From Erythrobacter sp. UBA3075 (GTDB lineage Bacteria; Pseudomonadota; Alphaproteobacteria; Sphingomonadales; Sphingomonadaceae): 16,098 nucleotides of DNA. Positions 1 to 8,181 of the stretch are shown in pieces. Under the pieces are notes generated by a model. It was given only the letters and a program-made list of their open reading frames with translations. It was not told the origin of the DNA and did no database searches. Location of the stretch: NCBI GenBank assembly GCA_002367375.1, contig DFBR01000128.1:15903-32000 (forward strand), written 5' to 3'. A program made the position numbers and the translations under genes. Within the stretch, counting starts at the first letter, position 1. Every line of letters begins with the position of its first letter.

Positions 1-950
1 TGACGTTTGTAGAATGCGAACCGGTGCATGAAATCCATCGGGTCCTTGCGGGTGACAAGCGCATCTGCGGGCGTTTCGATCCAGTCCTGCGCCCGGCTGG
101 AGACAAAGCGCATGGCGGCTCCTTGGGCCAGCAGTGGGAGCGCACTGCACTCGGCATCGGACAAAGTGCGCACCGATTCGTAGCCCGCCACCAGCGCCTC
201 CCCGATCTCAGCGCGAAATTTGCGCCCGTTGTCGGCAAAGCTCCACGCGGCATGGGTCACGGCAAGATCGTAAGCCATCGCATCGTGGCAGGCGAAGTAG
301 AAGTCTATAAGGCCACTGACAGTGTCGCCCAGCATCAGGACATTGTCCGGGAACAGGTCCGAATGGATGATGGAGCGTGGCAGGTCTTGCGGCCACTCTT
401 TCGCGACGTGCTGTGCCTCACCGATAGCGGCGGGGAGGGCAGGGTTGATCACCGCGAGCGCCTCTGCGCCGCAATCCGCGAGCACCTTTGCCGAAACGTC
501 AGGGCCCAGATCATTGGCGCGCCGCGCGGAAAAATCCTGCGCCGCCAGATGCATCCGCGCCAGCACCGCGCCGACATTGCGGGCTTGCTGCGGCGTGGGA
601 TGGTCGACCGAAACTCCGGGCAGAAATTCGATCAACGCGACCGCCTTGCCATCAAGGTCACGCCAAGCAGCGCCTCCTCGATCATGAATGGTGCGCGGTA
701 CCGGAGCGCCATGGGCGGATAGGTGATCGAGCAGGCCGAGGAAGAACGGCAGGTCAGCAATGTCGATCCGCCGTTCATACATGGTCAGGATGAAGCGATT
801 GCCATTCGCCGCGCTGCCGCTCGTCTCGATCAGCCAATTGGAATTGGAAACGCCCTCGGCAATGCCCTTGGCCGACACCAGATCGCCGACGTCATAATGC
901 GCGATTAGCGCTGCGAGAGTTTCAGCAGAGAGCTGCGTATAGACCGCCAT
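1..950 (-). CDS. thrB: Homoserine kinase, APH-fold type (3' end cut by window edge)
   Basis: Phosphorylates L-homoserine with ATP, the step before threonine synthase in threonine synthesis; cytoplasmic. Reading leftward from an ATG at 950, the frame stays open for 316 codons to the window edge. The usual length is about 320 residues, so only the last few residues and the stop are missing. The fold is the aminoglycoside-phosphotransferase/choline-kinase type, not the GHMP type of E. coli. The catalytic loop IIHSDLFPDNVL is at residues 194-205 (H196, D198, N203), and the metal-binding GLIDFYFACHDAMAYDLA follows at 213-230 (D216). The N-terminal VSNSNWLIET (34-43) is the nucleotide-loop region typical of this ThrB group. 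It starts 9 bases after the ispH stop, so it is probably co-transcribed with ispH; I see no strong ribosome-binding site. The ispH-thrB pairing is common in alphaproteobacteria. A related APH-family kinase is the only realistic alternative. Confidence 0.93.
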   Translation of the reverse strand, partial: MAVYTQLSAETLAALIAHYDVGDLVSAKGIAEGVSNSNWLIETSGSAANGNRFILTMYERRIDIADLPFFLGLLDHLSAHGAPVPRTIHDRGGAAWRDLDGKAVALIEFLPGVSVDHPTPQQARNVGAVLARMHLAAQDFSARRANDLGPDVSAKVLADCGAEALAVINPALPAAIGEAQHVAKEWPQDLPRSIIHSDLFPDNVLMLGDTVSGLIDFYFACHDAMAYDLAVTHAAWSFADNGRKFRAEIGEALVAGYESVRTLSDAECSALPLLAQGAAMRFVSSRAQDWIETPADALVTRKDPMDFMHRFAFYKR

Positions 951-959
951 TGTGGGTGG

Positions 960-1946
960 CTATTCGGTAAGTTCGCGCGGCAGTTTGAAGACCATCTTCT
1001 CTTCGGCCGTGCGCACCTTTTGCTCTTCGATGTCGCGCCATTCGCCAAGCCTGTCGACCACTTCGCGCACCAGCACTTCAGGGGCAGACGCTCCAGCCGT
1101 CACGCCGATTGTGCCGACATCTTCGAGCCATTCCGGGTCGATTTCGCTGGCGCGCTGGATCAATTTTGCATCGGTTCCCAGCCGCTCTGCCACTTCGACC
1201 AGGCGCAGCGAGTTGGAAGAATTTGGCGCGCCGATCACCAGCACCAGGTCACAACTGCTGGCGATTGCCTTGACCGCAGCCTGCCGGTTGGATGTGGCGT
1301 AGCAAATGTCCTCGGCACGCGGGCCGACGATTTGCGGGAAGCGGTCCTTCAGGGCGGCAATGACTTTTGCGGTGTCGTCTACCGAAAGCGTGGTCTGGGT
1401 GAGGAAGGAAAGGCTGTCTTCCTGCGTAAACGGCAGTTCGGCCACGTCTGCCACAGTCTCTACAAGTGTCATCTGGCCATCGGGCACCTGACCCATTGTG
1501 CCGATGACTTCGGGATGACCTACATGGCCGATGAAGATGATATGCTGGCCTTTTTCAATCTGGCGTTCAGCTTGCCGGTGAACCTTGCTGACCAGCGGGC
1601 AGGTGGCGTCGAGATAGACCATCTTGCGCCGCTCTGCCTCGGCCGGGACGGCTTTGGGCACGCCATGCGCGCTGAACACGACCGGCGCATCGTTGGGAAC
1701 CTCGTCCAGCTCTTCAACAAAGATCGCGCCCTTTTCGCGCAGCCCGTCAACGACGAAGCGATTGTGCACGATTTCATGCCGGACATAGACTGGCGCGCCA
1801 AAGCGTTCGATCGATTTCTCGACGATTTCGATGGCGCGATCGACACCGGCGCAGAAGCCGCGCGGCGCGGCGATCAGCACCTTTAGCGGCAATTTTTCCT
1901 CCGCATCGGCGGCGTCGGCGGGTGTTTCCTGAAAGGGGGCGTTCAT
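960..1946 (-). CDS. ispH: 4-hydroxy-3-methylbut-2-enyl diphosphate reductase (HMBPP reductase)
   Basis: The last enzyme of the MEP pathway, reducing HMBPP to isopentenyl and dimethylallyl diphosphate with an iron-sulfur cluster. The 328-residue protein carries the three cluster cysteines in their usual settings: [11 protein letters not shown] (C32), [11 protein letters not shown] (C116) and [11 protein letters not shown] (C215). It also has the diphosphate-binding histidines H61 ([10 protein letters not shown]), H94 (FSAHGVPK) and H144 ([10 protein letters not shown]), the proton-relay glutamate E146, the TQTTLSVD segment (183-190), and the NSSNS substrate loop (242-246). The first 20 residues form a short acidic extension, after which the core starts at [10 protein letters not shown]. 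The ATG at 1946 is kept because it is the only start that precedes the core comfortably; its ribosome-binding site is weak. The gene is divergent from the lipoprotein gene across about 100 bases and is followed by thrB. Confidence 0.97.
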   Translation of the reverse strand: MNAPFQETPADAADAEEKLPLKVLIAAPRGFCAGVDRAIEIVEKSIERFGAPVYVRHEIVHNRFVVDGLREKGAIFVEELDEVPNDAPVVFSAHGVPKAVPAEAERRKMVYLDATCPLVSKVHRQAERQIEKGQHIIFIGHVGHPEVIGTMGQVPDGQMTLVETVADVAELPFTQEDSLSFLTQTTLSVDDTAKVIAALKDRFPQIVGPRAEDICYATSNRQAAVKAIASSCDLVLVIGAPNSSNSLRLVEVAERLGTDAKLIQRASEIDPEWLEDVGTIGVTAGASAPEVLVREVVDRLGEWRDIEEQKVRTAEEKMVFKLPRELTE

Positions 1947-2049
1947 AGTGGGGTCTCTAGCGGTTGTCGGGCTCCCGTGAAAGGGCTAGGGGCCTGTTCC
2001 TTGGAATGGGCTGAATGTCGCCCCGTTCTCGCCAGTATCAAGGACGTTT

Positions 2050-2700
2050 ATGCAGTTTCGATCCGCCCTCATTGCCCTCGCCGCTCCCGCCGCCCTGCTT
2101 GCCGGGTGCAGCTCGGATGGCGATATCGTTGTCGACCAAGGCGTGGGCATTACCGCGCTGCGCTCAGTCTGCCCTGCGGTCGGCGTGCCCGACTACACCG
2201 GCGACGTGACGCTTTTCTCCCGCCCCGACGCACGCACGGCTGACGCGCTGGACGTGACCGCCGCGATCACCAATGTGCGCAGCACTTGCAACGACACGGG
2301 CGCGCAAGTGTACACCTCGGCGACGTTTGACGTTGTGGCGATGCGCCGCGATGTGCGCGGTGCACGGACCGTTGAACTGCCCTATTTCTCGACCGTCATG
2401 CGCGGCGGAACCTCGGTTGTCGCCAAGCGCATTGGTACCGTAACGCTGAACTTTGCTGACGGGCAGGAACGCGCTCAAGCCAGCGGCACTGCCGGTGCCT
2501 ATGTTGATCGCGCTGCGGCGACGCTGCCGGAAGATGTTCGTGAGCGGATCACCCGCCGCCGCCGTGCTGGTGACCAGTCCGCAGCGATTGATCCGCTGTC
2601 CGAACCAGATGTGCGCGCCGCTGTGGCCCGCGCCACGTTCGAACTGCTGATCGGCTTCCAGCTGGACGAAGATCAGCTCGCCTACAACGCCACGCGCTGA
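2050..2700 (+). CDS. Predicted lipoprotein of unknown function
   Basis: I do not recognise this 216-residue family. The N-terminus is a clear lipoprotein signal: M-Q-F-R, a hydrophobic stretch, then the lipobox LLAGC with the lipidated cysteine at C20. The next residues are Ser-Ser, so there is no Asp at +2 and sorting to the outer membrane is expected by the E. coli rule. The mature part has two further cysteines (C41, C80), a beta-rich middle (about 50-150) and an Arg-rich helix (ERITRRRRAG, 165-174). An acidic C-terminal segment follows. AAGGA at 2040-2044 lies 5 bases before the ATG and fixes the start. The gene stands alone, divergent from ispH and followed by the folded repeat in front of argS. 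It is probably a periplasm-facing lipoprotein; no catalytic motif is visible. Confidence 0.8.
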   Translation: MQFRSALIALAAPAALLAGCSSDGDIVVDQGVGITALRSVCPAVGVPDYTGDVTLFSRPDARTADALDVTAAITNVRSTCNDTGAQVYTSATFDVVAMRRDVRGARTVELPYFSTVMRGGTSVVAKRIGTVTLNFADGQERAQASGTAGAYVDRAAATLPEDVRERITRRRRAGDQSAAIDPLSEPDVRAAVARATFELLIGFQLDEDQLAYNATR

Positions 2701-2717
2701 CAGCGCTATTGAATTTA

Positions 2718-2781
2718 CCGTGAGTCCCGGCGATTGCGGGGACCTGTTTGAGGGAGGCCCCTGCCTTCGCAGGAGCTCACG
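2718..2781 (+). repeat. Folded palindromic element in the argS leader, repeat-like
   Basis: The 87-base gap between the lipoprotein gene and argS is mostly one multi-armed fold. An outer stem pairs GTGAG (2720-2724) with CTCAC (2776-2780), extended by C2719-G2781. Inside are two hairpins. GTCCC (2724-2728) pairs with GGGAC (2739-2743), capped by GC/GC and a GATT loop; it shares one base with the outer stem. CCTGC (2760-2764) pairs with GCAGG (2769-2773) around a four-base loop. The second arm, CCTGCCTTCGCAGG, resembles short dispersed palindromes I associate with sphingomonad genomes; that link is from memory, not a search. The right arm contains AGGAG (2771-2775), the only plausible argS ribosome-binding site, so folding could hide it. 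No second copy was seen in this window. Confidence 0.5.
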
Positions 2782-2787
2782 ATATTT

Positions 2788-4542
2788 ATGACCGATAAGC
2801 CATCACAGACACTCTACGCCGCGTTTGCGGCCCGGATCGACGCCGTTCTCGCCGCGCTGGAGAAGGAGGGGCATCTTCCGCCTGAAACGAGCCGCGCCAA
2901 TGTGAGCGTGGAACCACCGCGCGATCCCTCGCACGGCGATCTCGCCACCAATGCCGCAATGGTTCTGGCGAAGGCCGCCAAGACCAATCCGCGCGCGCTG
3001 GCGGAAAAGATCATCGAACATCTGGCGCGCGATCCGCTGATCGAGAGCGCCGATATCGCCGGACCCGGCTTCATCAATTTGCGTCTCGCCCGGCAGAACT
3101 GGATCACTGAGCTCAGGGCGATTGCGCAGCTGGGCGATGATTACGGCAAGTCCACCATTGGCGATGGCAAGCGGGTGAATGTGGAATATGTCTCCGCCAA
3201 TCCCACCGGGCCGATGCACATGGGTCACTGCCGCGGCGCGGTGGTGGGCGATGCTTTGGCTGCGCTGCTTGAATTTGCCGGGCATGAGGTGACGCGCGAA
3301 TATTACGTCAATGATGCCGGCGGGCAGGTGGATACGCTCGCCCGCTCGGCGCATCTGCGTTACCGGGAGGTCTTGGGCGAGGATATCGGTGACATTCCGG
3401 AAGGGCTGTATCCCGGTGCGTACCTTGTGCCAGTAGGCCAAGCGGCGGCGGAAGAATTTGGTGCGCGCTTTCAGGCTGAACCCGAAGAGGAATGGCTGCC
3501 GATTTTTCGTGCCTTTGCGGTCGAGCGGATGATGGACCTCATCAAATCCGACCTCGCACTGCTCGGCATCAGGCACGATGTTTTCTCCTCCGAGGCGGCA
3601 TTGCAGGCTGCGCAAAAGCCCGAAGCTGCTGAGGCTTGGCTGCGTGAACATGATCTTGTCTATGATGGCGTGCTCGAAGCGCCCAAGGGCAAGGCTCCGC
3701 CCGAGGATTGGGAAGCAGTCGAACTGCCGCTGTTCCGCAGCACCAAGTTTGGCGACGATCAGGATCGCCCGATCAAGAAGTCAGACGGCAAGTGGACCTA
3801 TTTCGGAGCTGATCTCGCCTACCATATGCAAAAGGCTGAAAAAGCTGATGCGCTGATTGATATCTGGGGCGCTGACCATTCGGGCACGGTCAAGCGCATC
3901 AAGGCGGCCGTCGCGGCACTTTCCGAAGGGCAGGGCAAGCCGATCCCGTTCGATGTAAAGCTGGTGCAGATGGTGCAATTGCTGCGCGGCGGTGAGCCGG
4001 TGAAAATGTCCAAACGTTCGGGCAATTTCGTCACCATTGCCGATATGGTGGAGGAAGTGGGCAAGGATGTGGTGCGCTTCTCCATGCTCACCCGCAAGCC
4101 AGAAGCGCAGATGGATTTCGATTTCGCCAAAGTGATTGAGCAATCGAAAGACAATCCGGTGTTCTATGTCCAATATGCCCATGCGCGGATCAGCTCGATC
4201 CTGCGCAAAGCTGCGGATCAAGGCGTTGCGCCCAGCGCCGATGCGCTCGACACGCTGGGTGAGCACGAGCTCGACGTTATCAAGCAGGCTGCGCAGTTCC
4301 CACGCGAAGTCGAAGCGGCCGCGCGCGCGCGCGAGGCGCACCGGATCGCCTTCTACCTTTATGACCTCGCTGCGGCGTTCCATGCGCTGTGGAACATGGG
4401 CAATGATGACCCCGGCAAACGCTTCATCGTGGGACAGGACCCAGCTGTTTCGAGCGCAAGGCTTTTTCTCGCGTCACAAATCGGGCAGGTTATCCGCAAC
4501 GGCCTCGCTTTGTTGGGCGTCGAGGCGGTCGAGGAGTTGTAA
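2788..4542 (+). CDS. argS: Arginyl-tRNA synthetase
   Basis: Charges tRNA-Arg with arginine in the cytoplasm; essential. At 584 residues it is the normal class I ArgRS length. The N-terminal Arg-tRNA-synthetase domain covers about 1-100 ([17 protein letters not shown] at 47-63). The HIGH signature is [12 protein letters not shown] (136-147), in the usual [11 protein letters not shown] context. The signature KMSKRSGNF starts at K406, an intact KMSK that many ArgRS enzymes lack. The C-terminal DALR anticodon-binding domain runs from about 465 ([14 protein letters not shown] at 456-469) to the end (GNDDPGKRF, ... [13 protein letters not shown]). The start is the ATG at 2788, 12 bases after AGGAG at 2771-2775, which sits in the arm of the folded element. 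The stop abuts the SPOR-domain gene, so the two are probably co-transcribed. Confidence 0.98.
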   Translation: MTDKPSQTLYAAFAARIDAVLAALEKEGHLPPETSRANVSVEPPRDPSHGDLATNAAMVLAKAAKTNPRALAEKIIEHLARDPLIESADIAGPGFINLRLARQNWITELRAIAQLGDDYGKSTIGDGKRVNVEYVSANPTGPMHMGHCRGAVVGDALAALLEFAGHEVTREYYVNDAGGQVDTLARSAHLRYREVLGEDIGDIPEGLYPGAYLVPVGQAAAEEFGARFQAEPEEEWLPIFRAFAVERMMDLIKSDLALLGIRHDVFSSEAALQAAQKPEAAEAWLREHDLVYDGVLEAPKGKAPPEDWEAVELPLFRSTKFGDDQDRPIKKSDGKWTYFGADLAYHMQKAEKADALIDIWGADHSGTVKRIKAAVAALSEGQGKPIPFDVKLVQMVQLLRGGEPVKMSKRSGNFVTIADMVEEVGKDVVRFSMLTRKPEAQMDFDFAKVIEQSKDNPVFYVQYAHARISSILRKAADQGVAPSADALDTLGEHELDVIKQAAQFPREVEAAARAREAHRIAFYLYDLAAAFHALWNMGNDDPGKRFIVGQDPAVSSARLFLASQIGQVIRNGLALLGVEAVEEL

Positions 4543-4545
4543 GTG

Positions 4546-5289
4546 ATGGCTTATCCGGGTGACGGGGATAACGACCTGGACGAATTCGAAGGCGAAGGAG
4601 GGCAGCAGCCTTGGGCCGGGGAAGAGCAATTGGCTCTTGCCGATGAGGATGAAGACCTGCCGTGGCTGGAAGCCGACGAATATGAAGAGGAAGGCAGTTT
4701 CGACTGGCGGCTGATCGTTTATGCGGTGCTCGGCCTTGTCGTCGTCGGCGCTGTGCTGGCCGCAGCCTGGTGGTATTTCCGCGATCGTGCAGATCCCGAA
4801 TTCGTGGCCGATGGCAGCACGATCGAAGCGCCCGAGGGGCCTTACAAACAGCGCCCGGATGATCCCGGTGGCAGGCAAGTTGCCGGCACGGGCGATCAGG
4901 CATTCGGAGTGGCAGAGGGCGAAAGCACGCGCGGCCGCATGGGTGATGGCAATGTTGATGATGGTGCTGATAATGGTGCCGATGATGGTGCCGACAGCGG
5001 TGATGCGCGTTCGTCCGTTGATCGCGAACAAGCTGGCTCCTCCGACGATGAAAGCGGCGCAGTCTATGTCCAGATCGGCGCCTATAGCAGCCGTGCAGAG
5101 GCCGAGCAGGGTTGGAGCCGCCAAGCGCAGCGTTTCAGCGCGCTTTCCGGAATGCGCCACAGGGTAAGGGAAGCCGACGTAAACGGCGCCACCGTCTATC
5201 GCTTGCAAGCTATTTCCGGTGACCGCGCCAGCGCCGATGCGACTTGCCGCGCGATTCGTAATGCGGGCGGGGATTGCTACATTCGCTAA
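4546..5289 (+). CDS. Membrane-anchored SPOR-domain protein
   Basis: Probably binds denuded peptidoglycan glycan strands through a C-terminal SPOR domain, as division and cell-wall proteins of this family do. Layout, numbered from the GTG at 4543: a very acidic cytoplasmic N-terminus (1-52), one membrane helix (about 57-78, LIVYAVLGLVVVGAVLAAAWWYF), a low-complexity Gly/Asp/Ala linker (about 88-170) and a SPOR domain (about 172-248, starting GAVYVQIGAYSSRAEAEQG and ending GGDCYIR). Two cysteines (C235, C245) in the domain could form a disulfide in the periplasm. GTG at 4543 directly follows the argS stop and ATG follows at 4546. GAGGAG at 4531-4536 serves both, and I prefer the ATG at a spacing of 9. 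The position between argS and nagZ is a recurrent alphaproteobacterial arrangement. The precise role (division or wall remodelling) cannot be read from sequence. Confidence 0.88.
   Translation: MAYPGDGDNDLDEFEGEGGQQPWAGEEQLALADEDEDLPWLEADEYEEEGSFDWRLIVYAVLGLVVVGAVLAAAWWYFRDRADPEFVADGSTIEAPEGPYKQRPDDPGGRQVAGTGDQAFGVAEGESTRGRMGDGNVDDGADNGADDGADSGDARSSVDREQAGSSDDESGAVYVQIGAYSSRAEAEQGWSRQAQRFSALSGMRHRVREADVNGATVYRLQAISGDRASADATCRAIRNAGGDCYIR
4957..5004 (+). repeat. Four tandem 12-base units in the SPOR protein linker
   Basis: Four consecutive 12-base units occupy 4957-4968, 4969-4980, 4981-4992 and 4993-5004. They encode DDGA, DNGA, DDGA and DSGD. The first three are nearly identical at the DNA level (GATGATGGTGCT, GATAATGGTGCC, GATGATGGTGCC); the fourth has diverged. 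The unit length is a multiple of three, so slippage would change linker length without breaking the frame. The product is a flexible, strongly acidic spacer between membrane helix and SPOR domain. It does not match a calcium-binding consensus well enough to claim one. Confidence 0.7.
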
Positions 5290-5313
5290 GTTAACCATTC
5301 CTGCGGCTGTTTT

Positions 5314-5329
5314 CCCCGGTGCGCTGGGG
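5314..5329 (+). other. GC-rich hairpin between the SPOR gene and nagZ
   Basis: CCCCGG (5314-5319) pairs with CTGGGG (5324-5329) with one G-T wobble around a TGCG loop. It lies in the 76-base gap after the SPOR-domain gene. The plus strand continues TAAATTGC, and the minus strand continues in A residues, so neither side has the T-run of an intrinsic terminator. It may modulate transcript stability or read-through between the two genes, or mean nothing. Confidence 0.3.
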
Positions 5330-5365
5330 TAAATTGCTTGCAGGAAAGGTGCTTTTCAGGCGTAA

Positions 5366-6394
5366 ATGCGCCGCATGACGCCCGCAATCTTCGGCCTGTC
5401 CGGTCTTAAACTGACCGAAGACGAATGCGCCTTCTTCAAGGAGGCCGATCCGGCAGGCTACATCCTGTTCGCTCGCAATTGCGAAACGCGTGAGCAGATG
5501 CGCGTGCTAACCGATGAATTGCGCGCCATTCATGGGCGCGACAAGCTGCTTATCAGCATCGATCAAGAGGGCGGGCGCGTCGCGCGAATGAAGCCGCCCG
5601 AATGGGATGCCTATCCGCCGCAAGGCGACTTCGCCAAACTGTATGACATCGCCCCGGCCAGCGCGATCGAAGCGGCACGCGCCAATGCGCAATTGTTGGC
5701 GCTGGACCTTTCCGAGGTGGGTGTGACAGTGGACTATCTGCCGTTGCTGGATGTGGCAGTCGAAGGCGCGCATGACGTGATCGGCGACCGCGGTCTTGGG
5801 CATGAGGAGATGCAGGTCGCCGCGCTGGGTCGCGGAGTGCTGGACGGGCTGGCGCGTGGCGGCGTGGCGGGTTGCATCAAGCATATGCCCGGCCATGGCC
5901 GCGCGGTAGTGGACAGCCACAAGGACTTGCCCATCGTCACCGCCACTGCCGAGGAGCTGGAGATCGACATCGCGCCCTTCGCCAAGCTCAAGGATGCGCC
6001 GATAGCGATGACCGCGCATATTCGTTTCACCGCATGGGACGCGGACCGTCCGGCGACGCAATCTGAGTATGTTGTCGAACAGATCATCCGCCAGCGCATC
6101 GGGTTCGACGGATTGCTGCTGACCGATGATATCGATATGGAAGCGCTCGACGGGACCGTACCCGAACGCTCGGTAAAGGCGATCGCGGCAGGCTGCGATG
6201 TGGTGCTGAATTGCTGGGCCAAGCCAGACGATATGGCGGGTACAGTCGAAGCGCTGCCCACGATGTCGGAAAAGGCTACGGCTCGGCTCGACCGTGCGCT
6301 CGAAAACACTGGCTTGGCGGCGGATGCTATGCCGCGCAAAGAACTGCTCGCCACGCGGGACAGCCTGCTGGCGCTGGCGAAAGCGGCGGCATGA
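5366..6394 (+). CDS. nagZ: Beta-N-acetylhexosaminidase (glycoside hydrolase family 3)
   Basis: A cytoplasmic GH3 enzyme that removes N-acetylglucosamine from GlcNAc-anhydroMurNAc-peptides during peptidoglycan recycling. It has 342 residues, the usual single-domain NagZ length. Landmarks: SIDQEGGRVARMKPP (64-78), the substrate loop KHMPGHGRAVVDSHKDLP (172-189) holding the Asp-His acid/base pair D183/H185, and LLTDDIDMEAL (251-261) with D254 as the expected nucleophile. There is no signal peptide, consistent with a cytoplasmic role. Starts at ATG 5366 or ATG 5375 are both possible; AGG at 5358-5360 favours the first. The stop overlaps the scpA start (ATGA, 6391-6394), implying translational coupling. 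In other bacteria NagZ products feed beta-lactamase induction; no ampR or ampC is present here. Confidence 0.96.
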   Translation: MRRMTPAIFGLSGLKLTEDECAFFKEADPAGYILFARNCETREQMRVLTDELRAIHGRDKLLISIDQEGGRVARMKPPEWDAYPPQGDFAKLYDIAPASAIEAARANAQLLALDLSEVGVTVDYLPLLDVAVEGAHDVIGDRGLGHEEMQVAALGRGVLDGLARGGVAGCIKHMPGHGRAVVDSHKDLPIVTATAEELEIDIAPFAKLKDAPIAMTAHIRFTAWDADRPATQSEYVVEQIIRQRIGFDGLLLTDDIDMEALDGTVPERSVKAIAAGCDVVLNCWAKPDDMAGTVEALPTMSEKATARLDRALENTGLAADAMPRKELLATRDSLLALAKAAA

Positions 6395-7200
6395 ACATGG
6401 ATGAACTCGTCTTGTCCGATGCTGCTGCGGAAGGTGCCGCGGATTGGGACGGTATCGGTGCGCCTGCGGCTGACGATCAGAATGCGCTCTATCTCGAACT
6501 CGACGGGTGGGAAGGTCCGCTGGACCTCTTGCTCGACCTTGCGCGGCGGCAAAAGGTTGATCTCAAATCGATCTCGATCCTCGCGCTGGTCGATCAATAT
6601 ATCGACTATATTGAACGGGCCGAGGCACTTAAGCTGGAAGTGGCTGCCGATTATCTCGTGATGGCGGCATGGCTGGCCTATCTCAAATCGGCGCTGCTGC
6701 TGCCCAAGGAAGAGCAGGAAGATCCAAGCCCCGAGGAATTGGCGCTCAAGCTGCAATTGCGGCTGCAACGCCTTGGCTCCATGCGAGAGGCTGGGGCGCG
6801 GCTGATGGGGCGGGATAGGCTGGGCCGCGATGTCTTTGCACGCGGCGCGCCAGAGGGCTTGAAAGTCCTGCGCAAGAATGATTGGCAATGCGACTGGTAT
6901 CAGCTCGTATACGCCTATGGGCAGGTCAAACTGCGCACCGAACCAGTGGTCCACATGGTGGCTGAACGCCCGGTGATGACGCTCGATTCCGCGCTTGATC
7001 GTGTGTCTGCAATTCTCGGCGTCAATGTTGACTGGATGGAAATCCGCGCCTTCCTGCCCGCCAATGCCGAACCACGGCTGAAACGCTCGGCGCTCGCCTC
7101 CAGCTTTGTCGCCGCGCTGGAACTGGCGCGCATGGGCAAAGCGGAAATGCGCCAGGAAGATGCCTTTGGGCCGCTCCATTTGCGCCGGATTTCCAAATGA
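6391..7200 (+). CDS. scpA: Segregation and condensation protein A (kleisin)
   Basis: The kleisin subunit of the SMC-ScpAB condensin, which bridges SMC heads and compacts and segregates the chromosome. The protein has 269 residues. The first 35 residues are an acidic, non-conserved extension. The hallmark DGWEGPLDLLLDLARRQK (38-55) follows, then the SMC-neck-binding helices (VDLKSISILALVDQYIDYI, 56-74; AADYLVMAAWLAYLKSALLL, 85-104). The C-terminal winged-helix part (about 195-269, VVHMVAERPVMTLDSAL ... AFGPLHLRRISK) binds the SMC cap. The ATG at 6391 overlaps the nagZ stop by 4 bases. A second ATG at 6397 is possible, but coupling favours the first. The stop overlaps the scpB ATG in the same way. 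Confidence 0.95.
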   Translation: MNMDELVLSDAAAEGAADWDGIGAPAADDQNALYLELDGWEGPLDLLLDLARRQKVDLKSISILALVDQYIDYIERAEALKLEVAADYLVMAAWLAYLKSALLLPKEEQEDPSPEELALKLQLRLQRLGSMREAGARLMGRDRLGRDVFARGAPEGLKVLRKNDWQCDWYQLVYAYGQVKLRTEPVVHMVAERPVMTLDSALDRVSAILGVNVDWMEIRAFLPANAEPRLKRSALASSFVAALELARMGKAEMRQEDAFGPLHLRRISK

Positions 7201-7886
7201 CGCAGCCCTCCGATCTCGCTCGCGCCGTGGAAGCGTGCCTGTTCGCCGCCGAAGAACCCATGACGCACCAGCAGATCGGCGCGCATTTGGGTGATGCCGA
7301 TGTGCGCGAAGCTCTGACCGAATTGCAGGCAGCCTATGAAGGGCGCGGGATCGTGCTGGTGGAGCGCGGCAAACGCTGGCAATTCCAGACCGCGCCTGAT
7401 CTTGCGCACCTGCTGCGCCGCGAGAAGGAACAGCTTCGTCGCCTGTCACGCGCGGCGACCGAAGTGCTGGCGATTATCGCCTATCATGAACCCGTCAGCC
7501 GTGCCGAGATCGAGGCCATTCGCGGGGTCCAGACCAGCGGCGGGACACTGGATGTTCTGATGGAAGCGGGCTGGGTGCGCGTGGCAGGGCGCCGCGAAGT
7601 GCCCGGTCGCCCGGTCATCTATGCGACGACTGGCGATTTCCTCAGCCATTTCGGGCTTGAGACGCGCAAGGATCTGCCGGGACTGGACGAATTGAAGGCG
7701 GCTGGCCTGCTCGATCCGGTCGATGATGCCTATGAGGACATGGTGGCGCAGAAGGAGGAACAGCTTGCTGCCGCCGCTGCCGCCGAGGAAATAGGCGAAG
7801 AGGAAGCCGAGGCCGAATTCATTAAAGATAACAATTCTGACACGGAAGATGCGGCAATGCTGGAAAACCGTGACCAAAGCGCCTAG
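7197..7886 (+). CDS. scpB: Segregation and condensation protein B
   Basis: A winged-helix dimer that binds ScpA and stabilises the SMC-ScpAB complex. It has 229 residues. The first winged helix covers about 4-75 (ARAVEACLFAAEEPMTHQQI, 8-27). The second is about 80-165 with the family hallmark LAIIAYHEPVSRAEIEAIRG (91-110), then VQTSGGTLDVLMEAGWV (111-127) and GRPVIYATTGDFLSHFGL (137-154). The C-terminal 50 residues are an acidic, Ala/Glu-rich tail, longer than the minimal family core and probably disordered. It starts at the ATG at 7197 inside the scpA stop (ATGA). Its stop is 34 bases before tatA, so the run continues on one transcript or nearly so. Confidence 0.96.
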   Translation: MTQPSDLARAVEACLFAAEEPMTHQQIGAHLGDADVREALTELQAAYEGRGIVLVERGKRWQFQTAPDLAHLLRREKEQLRRLSRAATEVLAIIAYHEPVSRAEIEAIRGVQTSGGTLDVLMEAGWVRVAGRREVPGRPVIYATTGDFLSHFGLETRKDLPGLDELKAAGLLDPVDDAYEDMVAQKEEQLAAAAAAEEIGEEEAEAEFIKDNNSDTEDAAMLENRDQSA

Positions 7887-7920
7887 ATTAAAGCAATAGA
7901 GCTACCACAAGGAAATCCTC

Positions 7921-8157
7921 ATGCAGCCAGGTATTTGGCAGATTTTGATCATCGCCATCGTTGTGCTCGTCCTGTTCGGACGTGGCCGGATTTCGGATAT
8001 GATGGGTGATTTTGGTAAAGGTATCAGCAGCTTCAAGAAGGGAATGACCGAGGAAACTCACGAATCCTCCGAACCCAGCCCGCAGATTGAAGCGCCTACG
8101 CCTGCACCAACCGCTTCCGAGACGACCGAGTCCACGACCGACAAGACCGCGTCCTAA
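7921..8157 (+). CDS. tatA: Twin-arginine translocase subunit TatA
   Basis: The pore-forming subunit of the Tat exporter of folded proteins. It has 78 residues: a short periplasmic N-terminus, one membrane helix (about 5-20, IWQILIIAIVVLVLFG), the FGRG hinge (19-22), and an amphipathic helix (ISDMMGDFGKGISSFKKGM, 24-42). A Thr/Ser/Pro/Glu-rich disordered tail follows. The conserved Phe-Gly after the membrane helix is present (F19, G20). AAGGA at 7909-7913 lies 7 bases before the ATG. It is the first of a tatABC set following scpAB, an order seen in many alphaproteobacteria. Length and the short tail distinguish it from the following tatB. Confidence 0.95.
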   Translation: MQPGIWQILIIAIVVLVLFGRGRISDMMGDFGKGISSFKKGMTEETHESSEPSPQIEAPTPAPTASETTESTTDKTAS

Positions 8158-8181
8158 CTTTCAAGCAAGAGCGCCGCAGCC

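Noticed and set aside
24..722. Plus-strand frame of 232 codons at the left edge.
   Set aside because: It is antisense to homoserine kinase, whose catalytic motifs are clear although its stop lies outside the window.
1020..1886. A 288-codon plus-strand frame opposite ispH.
   Set aside because: ispH carries all three cluster cysteines and the conserved histidines; the opposite frame is a shadow.
1947..2049. Possible promoters between divergent ispH and the lipoprotein gene.
   Set aside because: I found no pair of boxes close enough to a sigma-70-type consensus at proper spacing to support a call on either strand.
4318..4332. Alternating GC run inside argS, a possible Z-DNA or slippage site.
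   Set aside because: It encodes a normal Ala/Arg helix of the anticodon-binding domain and such runs are unremarkable at this base composition.
5314..5340. The hairpin after the SPOR gene as an intrinsic terminator.
   Set aside because: There is no T-run on either strand, so it is listed only as a hairpin of unknown role.
5734..7449. A 571-codon open frame on the minus strand opposite nagZ, scpA and the start of scpB.
   Set aside because: It is antisense to three confidently identified genes and its translation has low-complexity Ser/Arg/Ala stretches with no recognisable domain. Long antisense frames are expected in GC-rich coding DNA.
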